From: Bacteroidales bacterium
GTDB lineage: Bacteria > Bacteroidota > Bacteroidia > Bacteroidales > F082
Assembly (NCBI GenBank): GCA_013141455.1
Contig: JABFQW010000048.1
Span: 1-64,000 of the forward strand
Reading direction: 5' to 3'
DNA: 64,000 nt
How positions within the stretch are numbered: position 1 is the stretch's first letter; each line of letters opens with the position of its first letter. The notes beneath the pieces are model-generated. The model worked only from the letters and a program-made list of their open reading frames with translations, was not told the DNA's origin and made no database searches. Both the position numbers and the translations under genes were made by a program. Positions 11,950-21,285 of this stretch are shown one piece after another.

Positions 11950-13119
11950 TTATGCGTTTGCATAAACTTCTTTCAAACGAAGCATGGCGGCCTCAACCGT
12001 TTTGCGCGGGCAGGCAATATTCAGTCGCATACAGCCTTCGCCACCAGGCCCGAAATCGGTTCCAGCATTCAATCCCAATCCTGCTTCAAAAATCATTTTT
12101 CTCTTCAGTATTTCATCTGTCAGACCATACCCCAAAAAATCGAGCCAAATCATATAGGTTGCTTCTGGCCGAAAAACCCTGATGGCTGGTATATTTACGC
12201 GAATGAATTTTTCTACATAATTAACATTATCATTCAGATATTCAATCAATTGCATCCTCCACTCATTTCCCTTGCCATACGATGCATTTGAAGCAACGAT
12301 GCCAAAAATATTCCCCATCCCAATATGAAGGTCATCAATAAAAAGTTGAAAAACCCTACGTAAATCAGGGTTGGTAATTATCACACTTGAAGTTGCCAAA
12401 CCTGCCAGATTAAATGTTTTGCTTGGCGCATGGGTTGTAATGGTAATGGCCGCCACTTCTGGTGAAATATTAGCAAAAACTTCATGTTTATACCCCGGCA
12501 AAACCAGATCAGCATGAATCTCATCGGACAACACCAATATATTGTGTTTCAAACAAATTGAAGCAATCCTCTCAAGTTCAGACCTAGTCCAGGCCCGGCC
12601 AACCGGATTATGCGGATTACATAAAATAAGCAGGACAGCATCTTTTGCCTGTTCTTCAAGTAGATCAAAATCAATGATATATCCTGCTTCAGTTTTTACC
12701 AACTGATTATTGACTAACTCCCGGTTATGACTCTTAATGGCGCCAAAAAAAGGAAAATAGACCGGAGATTGAATGATGATTTTATCATTTGGCTTTGTAT
12801 AGGCAAGCACAGCAAAGTTAAGTGCGGGAACTACTCCCGGACAAAATAGTATCGAATCCTTTTCAACTTTCCATTGGTGATGTTCATTTAACCAATTGAT
12901 AATGTGATTGTAATAGTCAGAATCCCGAAAAGTATAGCCAAACACAGGATTATTTGCCCTCTCAATAACCGCTTCCCTGATAAAATCGGGCGTTTCGAAA
13001 TCCATATCGGCTACCCACATTGGAATTACATCGGATTTACCAAAAATTGTTTCACGCAGATCATATTTTACACTTGAAGTTTCTGAACGATTAATCTCTG
13101 TGTCAAAATTATATTTCAT
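11950..13119 (-). CDS. MalY/PatB-family PLP-dependent C-S lyase
   Basis: This is a fold-type I pyridoxal-phosphate enzyme of the MalY/PatB group (cystathionine beta-lyase / cysteine-S-conjugate beta-lyase), which cleaves C-S bonds to give pyruvate, ammonia and a thiol. The N-terminal PMWVADMDFETP is the characteristic start of the family. CNPHNPVGR, SDEIHADL and THAPSKTFNLAG are present, with Lys234 as the Schiff-base lysine. The 389-aa length matches. The neighbours give no clue to whether its job is methionine synthesis, sulfide release or detoxification. Confidence 0.92.
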   Translation of the reverse strand: MKYNFDTEINRSETSSVKYDLRETIFGKSDVIPMWVADMDFETPDFIREAVIERANNPVFGYTFRDSDYYNHIINWLNEHHQWKVEKDSILFCPGVVPALNFAVLAYTKPNDKIIIQSPVYFPFFGAIKSHNRELVNNQLVKTEAGYIIDFDLLEEQAKDAVLLILCNPHNPVGRAWTRSELERIASICLKHNILVLSDEIHADLVLPGYKHEVFANISPEVAAITITTHAPSKTFNLAGLATSSVIITNPDLRRVFQLFIDDLHIGMGNIFGIVASNASYGKGNEWRMQLIEYLNDNVNYVEKFIRVNIPAIRVFRPEATYMIWLDFLGYGLTDEILKRKMIFEAGLGLNAGTDFGPGGEGCMRLNIACPRKTVEAAMLRLKEVYANA

Positions 13120-13378
13120 TGATTATAAGCGATTTATTATTTAAATTATGAAGCAAACGAAGTTATTATCAGTTTGCAAAGGTCTGAAAATTTCATAAGC
13201 TCTATCCGATTCTTTTGCAAAATGAAAACTTGCTCCCCTTGATACATGTAACATTAACTGAAATGCAAACGGTTATTGATATATTTGCAGTTTATGTTAC
13301 AATCAGAATATATACAATTTTCTTTTGATACGATTGATATCACATTTTCATAACTTTTGAAATACACAATTCATTAAA

Positions 13379-14950
13379 ATGAAAGAAAAACTTATCCAGA
13401 TAAATAAAGCAGAACCATATTTTTTCTATCTTTTCGTATTGCTAAATTTATTGCCGGTATTAAGTTTTAAGTATTTTCCAACTGTAGATGGTCCGGCTCA
13501 CCTGTATAATTCAAAGATAATTACAGAACTCGTTACTGATTCAAACTCAGCCCTAACCCAATATTTTAGTTTTAACGATCATATAAGTCCGAATTGGACA
13601 GGACATTTAATTTTATCTTTCTTTTTGCTTTTTCTACCTGCTTTTTTAGCCGAAAAAATAATTCTATTGTGTTGGTTGATAGGCTTTCCATTGAGTATCA
13701 GATATCTATATAAAACCCTTGGGATTACAACGAATTACAGTATATATTTAATCTTTCCTTTTACCTATTCATATTTATTTTACTTCGGATTTTATAATTT
13801 CAATATTGCCCTGGTTCTTTATTTTATAGCGTTGAGTTCCGTGATTCGTTTTGGCAATGATTATTCTGCTAAAAGAGCTATTAAATTAATGTTAATCAGC
13901 ACATTAATATGTATGTCTCATCTGTTTATCTTTGCAATATTATTACTAACAATCTTCTTTTTTAAATTAAAAGATATAGTCATACTCTTTAAATGTGAAA
14001 AGCAGGTCAGATCAGATTTAATAAAACATTTTTTAGTCCTGTTTTTCTCGATTCTTCCTGGATTAATCATTCTTGTAAAATTTGCATTTACCGGAAACTC
14101 AGGTGTGAATTCTTCCGTTTATCTTTCTGTAGGTGATATTCTAAATTCATTAAAATACATTATGCCTGCAAAAGGAATTAATTATGATGAGTATTCGGTA
14201 GTTACACGTTTACTTCTGTATATTTTCACATTTCTTATACTATATCATACTTTATCAGCCATTTACCAAAAGATTGTAAATAAAAGGAATATCCTGAAAA
14301 ATACAACCTGGATATTATTATCGTTGCTAATTTTATTGTTGACATTTATTTTACCTGATTCCAATGCTTCCTTTGGCTTTATATCATCACGCTTTATGCT
14401 AATTTTTTTCCTATTCTTAATTATAAGTATAGGATCGCAAAAGCTTCCTATTTCGTTCCAGGTACTATTATTTGTTGTGATCAATTTTGTAAACTTTTCA
14501 ATTTTAGTTCATAATTATAGATCCGTTTCGAATGGCTGTTTATTATCAAAAGAGATAATTACTGCATCTAAACTAATCAAGCCATACAGTACTATTTTAC
14601 CTGTCAATACAAGTGAAAAGCATTTATATTCCCATATATCGAATTATCTGGGTTCAGAAAAACCGGTTGTGATTTTAGAGAATTATGAGGCTACTCTGGA
14701 TTATTTTCCTCTGAAATGGAATTATCGCGAATTACCTGAATGTTTTGGAACAAATCAGAATTACGCTTTTGATTTGATGAATCCTCATACATACTCGTAT
14801 AATCCATGTATTGATTATATTCTTTTCGTGAGCGACAAAAGCAGTAAAAAAGACAAATCGATCATGCAAAGCATTGACAATGATTATGTTTTACTATTTG
14901 CAGATAAAGATAGTGTTATACAATTGATGAAAAACAAGAATGCTCCCTAA
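13379..14950 (+). CDS. Polytopic membrane protein, possible GT-C glycosyltransferase
   Basis: I do not recognise a named family. The protein has an estimated eleven or twelve transmembrane helices with very Phe/Ile/Leu-rich composition and a C-terminal soluble region of about 120 residues. The first periplasmic loop contains TVDGPAHLYN, where an acidic residue precedes a helix as in GT-C glycosyltransferases and their uncharacterised relatives. It is more AT-rich than ligA and lies in a glycan gene block, convergent with another GT-C protein 11 bases away. A role in surface-polysaccharide assembly is a guess from context. Confidence 0.6.
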   Translation: MKEKLIQINKAEPYFFYLFVLLNLLPVLSFKYFPTVDGPAHLYNSKIITELVTDSNSALTQYFSFNDHISPNWTGHLILSFFLLFLPAFLAEKIILLCWLIGFPLSIRYLYKTLGITTNYSIYLIFPFTYSYLFYFGFYNFNIALVLYFIALSSVIRFGNDYSAKRAIKLMLISTLICMSHLFIFAILLLTIFFFKLKDIVILFKCEKQVRSDLIKHFLVLFFSILPGLIILVKFAFTGNSGVNSSVYLSVGDILNSLKYIMPAKGINYDEYSVVTRLLLYIFTFLILYHTLSAIYQKIVNKRNILKNTTWILLSLLILLLTFILPDSNASFGFISSRFMLIFFLFLIISIGSQKLPISFQVLLFVVINFVNFSILVHNYRSVSNGCLLSKEIITASKLIKPYSTILPVNTSEKHLYSHISNYLGSEKPVVILENYEATLDYFPLKWNYRELPECFGTNQNYAFDLMNPHTYSYNPCIDYILFVSDKSSKKDKSIMQSIDNDYVLLFADKDSVIQLMKNKNAP

Positions 14951-14961
14951 TAATAATGATT

Positions 14962-16506
14962 TCAATTGGGCTTATCGTTCAGGCTAATACTTCGATAAAA
15001 TTTATATCCATCACTAACTAAAAATAATTCATAGTGAGGTATATCTGCAACATTATCAAATAGGTATGAATAATCTCTGTTTTCAAATTGCTCCTTTCCT
15101 TCCGGAAAAATGATATATTTAACACCCAGACTGTTGGCTTTATCAGTAAATGTTTCAAGATTATACTTCATCTTTTCACTTACTTCCAAATACTCAAACA
15201 GCTTAAAACTAATTAGATCATGGGTTTCCAATCCATTGAATACAAAAGGATAATCAGCCAATACAATTCCACTCTGTGGTGGTATTTTTGATAATGCCTG
15301 TGTATGCATCTGCACAAAATCCTTGTTTTTAGATAGAATAGTAACAACCATGGCAGTCGAAAAAGCTATCTGCAATAAAATTGCCATACTGAATAATACT
15401 TTCAAAACCGGATATTTTTTTTGACGGAGTTTTTCAATACCAAACAAAAAAATGAGAGCCATATATGGGAAAAGATAGATCAGAAATCGTTCAGCTATTT
15501 GACTACCAAATACGTTGAGCGCAATAACGAGAGAAATTGTATAAATAAGAAGGTTCTTATTCTCTTTAAATTGGGAACGAAAAAATGGAATTAATGCCAG
15601 AAAGAAAAACACAGACGACATCCAGACCTTATAACTCCAAAAGAAACGTTGGTGCTCTGAAGATAATTTTCTTAACACATTCCATACATATCCAAAAGCG
15701 TTATTACTTATCCAGTTTGACCCAACCGGATCAGGCCACTCACGCATTTGAAAAAGAAACATTTCTAAACGACCCGGTTGCCATAAATCATAAAAAAATA
15801 ATGAGGCGATTGCCCCGGTAACAATTGAAAACAATAAGAAAGGCATGAATTTCCGGTTATAAAGTAACAGTATTACACCGGCTATCGAAAAAATTAATCC
15901 GTTCATGTGAGTCAAAAAAGCCAAACCGGAAAAAATCCCAGCCAGCGCAAGTCGCCATGTTTTTTTATTGTCTAAAAATACTTCGAGATTGATCCATGAT
16001 AAGAATCCGAAAAGCATCACCAAAATTTCGGGCCGGTAAGTGAATACAAGTGAAATCAGGATTGGATTCACCAAAAAGAAAAATAAAAGCAGTGAAAAAT
16101 CCCTGCTGTGCAACTTTTCACCGTTTGCCCTATGATATCTGTAAAAAATACACAAAAAAATACTAAAAATAATTATTGTAGTTATTCGCAGGTTGTTTAC
16201 CGACCAGCCAAACACCTTGATAATACCCGCACCTAATATTATATTTAACTTATGGTAAACCAGCAAATGTTTGTCCCATTCAAAAAAATCTTTCAACGAG
16301 GCAGTTCGGGGAATTCCATCTTTAGAAAACCAAAATGCCTGTTCACCAAACCAGGCGTCATCAATATATATGTACCTGTTTTTAAGTGTAATTAAAAAAC
16401 CAATAACAGAGATAGCTGAAATAAGATATAAGAACCTTTTACTTACTAAAAAATCAAAAAAACTATTGACCTGAATGTTTCGGAAAGGGAACAATTGATT
16501 TTTCAT
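14962..16506 (-). CDS. GT39/ArnT-like membrane glycosyltransferase
   Basis: This 514-aa polytopic membrane protein has the GT39 (PMT_2) look. One N-terminal transmembrane helix is followed by a loop with YIDDAWFGEQ, whose paired Asp residues match the catalytic acid positions, and then roughly ten more helices and a C-terminal periplasmic domain. Such enzymes transfer a sugar from a polyprenyl-phosphate donor. The GT2 protein encoded at 19375-20298 is of the type that makes such donors, so the two could work together. It follows the FkbM gene in the same direction after 121 bases. Confidence 0.75.
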   Translation of the reverse strand: MKNQLFPFRNIQVNSFFDFLVSKRFLYLISAISVIGFLITLKNRYIYIDDAWFGEQAFWFSKDGIPRTASLKDFFEWDKHLLVYHKLNIILGAGIIKVFGWSVNNLRITTIIIFSIFLCIFYRYHRANGEKLHSRDFSLLLFFFLVNPILISLVFTYRPEILVMLFGFLSWINLEVFLDNKKTWRLALAGIFSGLAFLTHMNGLIFSIAGVILLLYNRKFMPFLLFSIVTGAIASLFFYDLWQPGRLEMFLFQMREWPDPVGSNWISNNAFGYVWNVLRKLSSEHQRFFWSYKVWMSSVFFFLALIPFFRSQFKENKNLLIYTISLVIALNVFGSQIAERFLIYLFPYMALIFLFGIEKLRQKKYPVLKVLFSMAILLQIAFSTAMVVTILSKNKDFVQMHTQALSKIPPQSGIVLADYPFVFNGLETHDLISFKLFEYLEVSEKMKYNLETFTDKANSLGVKYIIFPEGKEQFENRDYSYLFDNVADIPHYELFLVSDGYKFYRSISLNDKPN

Positions 16507-16627
16507 GTTGATGACACTTTGACCTTAAATAACTTTTTCAAATCTCATCCCTTTCTGGTGAATAGCATGTGTTTACTATCTAAGAAGAGATCAGTTACAA
16601 ATTTGAAAGTATTGAATTAACTCATTA

Positions 16628-17314
16628 TCAATGGTTTTTAAACAACTTTTTCACACGAATCAGACTGTTTTCGATACTCCATAAAAACAATTGGATTTTT
16701 TCAACCGATGAAACCCGAAAAACTCCTTTCTTCACAAAAACACTATCACTCTCATTTTTATACCAGATTAGATAATCATTTGTTTTCATCCAATCTAAAA
16801 TATCCGTGATTTTCGGATTGGTATAATACTTACCATGCGTTTCGATAGATATAATATCCGGCCGGCTGACCATATGTTTAATCACAAACCATTCGGCGCC
16901 TTCTATATCAATACTGATCAAGTCAAATCCTCCTGAATCAATCTCGCTAAATTGAATAGAATTTGCTATAAATACCTCATTTTCATTTATTTTACAGTTA
17001 TCATTTATCAATGCCGGACTTGCTTCCAATTGACTGATAAACGTAGATGAATCTCTTCTGCATAATTCGATCTTGCCATGAAAATCATAAACAGCAGCCT
17101 CTATAATTGTGATATTTTTTCGATTCGCAAAAAACTTTTCAATTTCAATGATATAATTTGGATCAGCCTCCACAAGTGTTGTCGAAATGTCACGATTAAT
17201 AAATTCAATAACATTAGATTCCTGTGGTAAATACACCCCTATCTCACAAATATTTTTGGGCATATATTGCTTACGCTTTAATTTATTATATAAACGAATC
17301 GCACCTTTGTTCAT
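16628..17314 (-). CDS. FkbM-family methyltransferase
   Basis: This is a SAM-dependent O-methyltransferase of the FkbM type, often found in glycan clusters methylating sugars. The SAM-binding half shows ICEIGVYLPQ (motif I position), VEADP at the end of strand 2, and DLISIDIEGAEW, the hallmark FkbM motif. ISIETHGKYY follows in the next strand. At 228 aa it is about the usual length. A methylated sugar in the surface polysaccharide is the likely product. The preceding region (17445-17548) holds a coding remnant. Confidence 0.85.
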   Translation of the reverse strand: MNKGAIRLYNKLKRKQYMPKNICEIGVYLPQESNVIEFINRDISTTLVEADPNYIIEIEKFFANRKNITIIEAAVYDFHGKIELCRRDSSTFISQLEASPALINDNCKINENEVFIANSIQFSEIDSGGFDLISIDIEGAEWFVIKHMVSRPDIISIETHGKYYTNPKITDILDWMKTNDYLIWYKNESDSVFVKKGVFRVSSVEKIQLFLWSIENSLIRVKKLFKNH

Positions 17315-17444
17315 GACTTATATGATTAAATGATTATTTGTACCGGGTGGCAAAGTTCGAACAATATCAGCATTTTTCGATAGATTGCCAAAATAAATAA
17401 TACGCTACGGCAAAACATGCTTCAAAGTGGATGTTTGACGTTGT

Positions 17445-17548
17445 TTAACGAGTAGGATTGCGGAACCAAATAAAATAATTATACCAGTTGGTGTACTTCT
17501 CTTGCCTCAGGTAATCAATGACTTTAATGAAGGGAATAGATAGAAACC
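17445..17548 (-). pseudogene. Possible C-terminal remnant of a lost glycan gene
   Basis: Read on the minus strand, directly after the aminotransferase stop codon, one frame gives about 34 residues rich in Trp/Tyr/Phe with a hydrophobic start (WFLSIPFIKVIDYL, then NWYNYFIWFRNPTR) and a stop. It has no start codon and is preceded by an in-frame TGA. Composition and codon use look coding rather than random. I read it as the tail of a decayed gene in the glycan operon, family unknown. The rest of the 239-base gap shows nothing else. Confidence 0.35.
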
Positions 17549-17553
17549 ATCAA

Positions 17554-18702
17554 TCAATTTGAATTACTTCTAAAAAAATCACGGATATGACTACAAATCA
17601 TCTCAATCTGTGTTAACTCCAATTCATAATAAAGCGGCAAACGTAACAATTGATTAGAAAACATCTCGCTCATCGGCAAACTCCTACCATCATGTTTGTT
17701 AATAAAATAAGGCGAATTATATAATGATAAATAGTGAAAAACGACCATTATATCCTTCGATTTAAGGTACTTTATTAAATCATCCCTAACATCTGCCTTG
17801 TTAATTACGAGGTAAAAGATATGACCATTATTGGTTGCAAACTTATGTGTCACAGGCAATTGAAAAAATTCAGGAGCTAAATCCGACAATAAATCATGGT
17901 ATTTTTGCCAGATCAGCAACCTTTTCTGCTGTATTTGTGCAAGATTTTCAAGTTGTGCATAAAGGAATGCGGCGATGATGTCGGATGGAAGAAAGGAACT
18001 CCCGATATCGACCCAGCCATATTTATTCACCTCACCCCTAAAAAACTCGGCCCGGTTAGTTCCTTTCTCCCAAATGATTTCAGCACGTTTAACAAACCGT
18101 TCATCATTGATTACCAACAAACCTCCTTCGCCACATTGTATATTTTTCGTTTCATGAAAAGAAAAGGCAGCCAGATGGCCAATTGAACCCAAAATCCTAT
18201 GATCCCCGTTAGGAGACACGAAAAAGCTGTCAATTGCCTGTGCAGCATCCTCAACCACAAAGAGATTATATTTGGCAGCCAACCCCATAATTTTCTCCAT
18301 ATCACAAGCCACACCCGCATAATGTACCGATACGATTACTTTCGTCCTCGCTGTTATTACTTCTTCAATTTTATCCGGATCTAATCCCGGATGATCGTTT
18401 AAACTATCGATAAATACAATTTTTGCACCTTGCCTGACAAATGCCTGTGCCGTGCTAACAAAAGTATAAGAGGGCATAATGACTTCATCACCCGGACTAA
18501 TATTCAGTAACAGCGCACACATCTCGAGCGCATCGGTGCAGGAGGTCGTAAGCAGTGCTTTTTTTATTCCCCAGCGTTCTTCAAAATAACGATGACACAT
18601 TTTTGTATATTTTCCATTTCCCGAAATATGCCCAAAATCAACAGCATCCTTGATGTAGGTGATTTCCTTTCCTGTAATATGTGGTTTATTAAAGGGTATC
18701 AT
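17554..18702 (-). CDS. WecE/RffA-like dTDP-4-amino-4,6-dideoxyhexose transaminase
   Basis: This is a DegT/DnrJ/EryC1-family PLP aminotransferase that would convert dTDP-4-keto-6-deoxyglucose to the 4-amino sugar using glutamate. The start IPFNKPHITGKE is characteristic of the WecE (RffA) branch. VEDAAQ holds the PLP-binding Asp and HETKNIQCGEGG the PLP lysine (Lys186). I chose the ATG at 18702, which overlaps the stop of the acetyltransferase gene as ATGA, over the upstream ATG at 18711. That gives 382 aa. The tight overlap implies coupled translation with the WecD-like partner. Confidence 0.92.
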   Translation of the reverse strand: MIPFNKPHITGKEITYIKDAVDFGHISGNGKYTKMCHRYFEERWGIKKALLTTSCTDALEMCALLLNISPGDEVIMPSYTFVSTAQAFVRQGAKIVFIDSLNDHPGLDPDKIEEVITARTKVIVSVHYAGVACDMEKIMGLAAKYNLFVVEDAAQAIDSFFVSPNGDHRILGSIGHLAAFSFHETKNIQCGEGGLLVINDERFVKRAEIIWEKGTNRAEFFRGEVNKYGWVDIGSSFLPSDIIAAFLYAQLENLAQIQQKRLLIWQKYHDLLSDLAPEFFQLPVTHKFATNNGHIFYLVINKADVRDDLIKYLKSKDIMVVFHYLSLYNSPYFINKHDGRSLPMSEMFSNQLLRLPLYYELELTQIEMICSHIRDFFRSNSN

Positions 18703-19382
18703 GAATTCCAAAGATGATAAATAAATGTCGTTGATATGATCTTGTAATTATTCTTTGTATAGAATTGCATGGCTTTATTATTTGAAAACTGGGTAGCTAC
18801 TTCGATCTTTTTAATCCCTTTTTCGAAAGACAGATACTCAGAGGCATTCAGTAAAATCGTTCCGATTGATTGACCTTGAAATGAATTATCTACTGCTATT
18901 AAACCAATCCGGGCAGAATCACGACTACCTAATCCGAGTGTAACAAAACCGGTTATTTTTTGTTCAAGTGTTGTTATAAGAACAAATAAATCAGGATCGG
19001 ATACACTCTTATCAATCCATTCTTTATATAATCTCACGAATTCGTTGTCCTTAAACATTTGGTCGGTGCGAAATCTGGAATACAAGCCACTTAACAATGC
19101 CAGTTCCAATAATTCTTCATAGGAATGAAATCCGCTTTTGAACTTTTGTACTGTTGCATTTTGACTACATTTTGTTAATGTTTTTGCAAATACAACCTTC
19201 TGGTCGGCAAGTTTTAGTTTGAACTTATCGGGCAATTCATTTTGAGAAAAGACATAAACAAGTTTAAAGCTCCTCGATTCATCTATAAGCTGCTGTGGTT
19301 CAATAAGATTAACATTATCGATGCAAATTTTGCCGACCGGATAATTGAAAAAAGCAGAATCCCAGGGTAGCTTGTCAATCAT
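18699..19382 (-). CDS. WecD/RffC-like dTDP-4-amino-sugar N-acetyltransferase
   Basis: This is a GNAT-fold acetyltransferase that would acetylate the 4-amino group made by the neighbouring transaminase. The N-terminus (LPWDSAFFNYPVGKI) is the diagnostic 'WDSxFF' signature of WecD/RffC-type enzymes. The C-terminal half is a GNAT domain with VDNSFQGQSIGTILL as the acetyl-CoA pyrophosphate-binding loop. It overlaps the GT2 gene by 8 bases upstream and the transaminase gene by 4 bases downstream. Together the two enzymes predict a dTDP-4-acetamido-4,6-dideoxyhexose (Fuc4NAc-like) precursor. Confidence 0.85.
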   Translation of the reverse strand: MIDKLPWDSAFFNYPVGKICIDNVNLIEPQQLIDESRSFKLVYVFSQNELPDKFKLKLADQKVVFAKTLTKCSQNATVQKFKSGFHSYEELLELALLSGLYSRFRTDQMFKDNEFVRLYKEWIDKSVSDPDLFVLITTLEQKITGFVTLGLGSRDSARIGLIAVDNSFQGQSIGTILLNASEYLSFEKGIKKIEVATQFSNNKAMQFYTKNNYKIISTTFIYHLWNS

Positions 19383-20298
19383 TGACTTTTTTTTCGATGA
19401 TATAAATGGGTCTATTTTTTACCCCTTCAAATGTTTTACCCACATACAATCCCACAACGCCTAAGGTTGCAATAATAAAGCCCGATAAAAGCCAAACAGA
19501 GATTATCAGACTCGTATATCCAAGTACCGAAATGTCGCCTTGTAACCATTTCACAAAATAAACGATGGCAATAATAAAGGAACCCCCTGAAATAAACAAT
19601 CCGGTTTTTATCAGTAATCGTATCGGTTTATCGCTGTATGCCAAAATAATATCTGTCGCAAGTTTGAATAAACGCTTCAGATTATAAGCCGATTTTCCCT
19701 CAAACCGTTCATCATGATCAACATTCAATTTGGTCGATCTGAAACCAACCCATTTAATCATTGTCGGAAAATATCTGATCGATTCGCGCATACCAATTAC
19801 CGCATCAATAACTGACCTGCGATAGATTCCAAAATTCGCAACTTTTTCATCCTGCTCCGAACCAGTAAGATACCCCAGAGTCTGATAAAACAATTTAGAA
19901 AAAAGTCTTTTTGCCAAGGCGTCCTTTCTATCTATTCTTCTTGCCAAAACAATGTCGAATCCTTCTTTTGTTTTGTTGAATAAATTTATAATCTCTTCGG
20001 GTTGGTCCTGCAAATCGCAATCCATGACTACAATCCATTCGCCTTTCGATTGATCTAAACCTGCTGTTATTGCATAATGCTGTCCGAAATTTCTACTAAG
20101 TTTTATTCCTTTCACGCGCTTATTTCTGAGTGCTATCTGTTCAATAACATCCCATGAATTATCCGAACTACAATCCTCAACTAATATTATCTCAAAGTCA
20201 TTGGTAATTTTTACAACGGCTACCTCAATTCTATCAACTAATTCACTGAGAATTAACTCGGCTTGATAAACTGGACTTACGATGGTTAGAAATGGCAT
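19375..20298 (-). CDS. GT2 polyprenyl-phosphate glycosyltransferase, GtrB/DPM1-like
   Basis: This family-2 glycosyltransferase puts a sugar onto a polyprenyl phosphate at the cytoplasmic face of the inner membrane. The GT-A domain shows VSPVYQAE, ILVEDCSSDNSW, LSRNFGQHYAI and the metal-binding DCDLQDQPE. Two transmembrane helices near residues 220-300 match the GtrB topology. I set the start at the ATG of MPFLTIV (20298) rather than ten codons upstream, because family members begin there. It heads the overlapping GT2/WecD/WecE unit and could supply donors for the GT-C enzymes nearby. Confidence 0.88.
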   Translation of the reverse strand: MPFLTIVSPVYQAELILSELVDRIEVAVVKITNDFEIILVEDCSSDNSWDVIEQIALRNKRVKGIKLSRNFGQHYAITAGLDQSKGEWIVVMDCDLQDQPEEIINLFNKTKEGFDIVLARRIDRKDALAKRLFSKLFYQTLGYLTGSEQDEKVANFGIYRRSVIDAVIGMRESIRYFPTMIKWVGFRSTKLNVDHDERFEGKSAYNLKRLFKLATDIILAYSDKPIRLLIKTGLFISGGSFIIAIVYFVKWLQGDISVLGYTSLIISVWLLSGFIIATLGVVGLYVGKTFEGVKNRPIYIIEKKVND

Positions 20299-20354
20299 AT
20301 TGATGATATAATCCTGTAAAAATAACAAAATTGTTAGTTAACAGGTAATGCGTT

Positions 20355-20843
20355 TCAGTTTTCACCTGGCGCTGGATTGATAGGATTCTGTTTCCTTTCG
20401 TTCATTTTATCCATCAGTTTCTTTTTGAATAGCTCTTCGGCCCTAAAATACTGAGCTACCTTTTTTACAGGAAGCACCTTACGCAATTTGGTTACAAACT
20501 CTTTCCGTTCATTTAATGCCAGTTCAGCCTGTCGCAATCTGTTATCAATCAATGTATTAATTTCATCATCAGTCATTTCATCCAAAAATTCATTTGCATC
20601 CATCAATGATTTGCGTCGATCTTTTTTTTGAATATCCAATGATTCCTGATAATGGTTATATAAAGGCCAAAACAACTGAGCTTCTTCGGGTGAAAGTTGC
20701 ATCTGACGTGTAAAAAACGCAATTTTAAACGCTTCAACCCTGTCTTTCTGCGGGCCACCCAGCTCTCTTTTTTGTGCATTGCCAACCATTGAAAGCACCA
20801 TGATGGCAACTATTAATACAATTCTATTACTATTCGTTTTCAT
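20355..20843 (-). CDS. Exported Spy/LTXXQ-like small protein
   Basis: This protein of about 162 aa has a signal peptide (RIVLIVAIMVLSMVGNAQ) and a helical, highly charged mature part. FFTRQMQLSPEEAQLFWPLYN resembles the 'LxLTxxQ' helices of Spy/CpxP-like proteins, periplasmic chaperones or stress sensors. The ATG at 20843 is used because it begins the signal peptide. A longer open frame upstream overlaps the anti-sigma gene. It is the third gene of the ECF sigma unit (10-base gap), a placement that suggests envelope-stress feedback. The function is inferred from this resemblance and context. Confidence 0.75.
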   Translation of the reverse strand: MKTNSNRIVLIVAIMVLSMVGNAQKRELGGPQKDRVEAFKIAFFTRQMQLSPEEAQLFWPLYNHYQESLDIQKKDRRKSLMDANEFLDEMTDDEINTLIDNRLRQAELALNERKEFVTKLRKVLPVKKVAQYFRAEELFKKKLMDKMNERKQNPINPAPGEN

Positions 20844-20853
20844 ATAACATTTT

Positions 20854-21285
20854 TTAAAATTCAAATTCTTCCATTTCGATGAGATATTGCTGAATATCTT
20901 CAACGGTGATAGCATTAAAAAGTAAACTGTCACTTTCAATTCGTTTTCCATTCGATTTATTAGTTGTGATTGTATCATTAGGCAAAGAAAGTTTGCTAAG
21001 TTTGACGGTATCATCAAGGCTATTAGGTTGTTTATGAACATTTAAGGCAATTGGATTGGCATTATTTCGCGATGGATTTAATTGGTAAAACCATAGTCCG
21101 ACAACCGACAACATCAAAATAAACACTGCGGCAATTGCATAAACAGGATTATGCTGCCGTTTTTTATTGCTCACATCTTCAATGGATTGCATGATGTTTT
21201 TCGGGAGGTCATCGAAATATCCTTCCGGAATATCATGAAAAGCACCTGATTTTGCTCCTTTTAATTTTTCAAATTCCTTTTTCAT
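20854..21285 (-). CDS. Putative membrane anti-sigma factor
   Basis: This 143-aa protein has an N-terminal cytoplasmic part (about residues 1-45, with IPEGYFDDLPKNIMQSI), one transmembrane helix (about 49-66) and a short extracytoplasmic tail. Its start codon directly abuts the stop codon of the ECF sigma gene (0-base gap), the usual arrangement for a sigma/anti-sigma pair. The IPEGYF...LP segment is frequent in Bacteroidota proteins at this position. No zinc-finger HxxxCxxC motif is present, so it is not a ZAS-type anti-sigma. The role comes from position and topology. Confidence 0.7.
   Translation of the reverse strand: MKKEFEKLKGAKSGAFHDIPEGYFDDLPKNIMQSIEDVSNKKRQHNPVYAIAAVFILMLSVVGLWFYQLNPSRNNANPIALNVHKQPNSLDDTVKLSKLSLPNDTITTNKSNGKRIESDSLLFNAITVEDIQQYLIEMEEFEF

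Noticed and set aside
17376-17400. Possible tRNA T-loop (GTTCGAAC) at about 17355
   Set aside because: No cloverleaf, anticodon stem or acceptor stem could be formed around it.
20844-21041. Upstream extension of the Spy-like gene
   Set aside because: It lies within the anti-sigma gene on the same strand in another frame, and the real signal peptide starts at the ATG at 20843.
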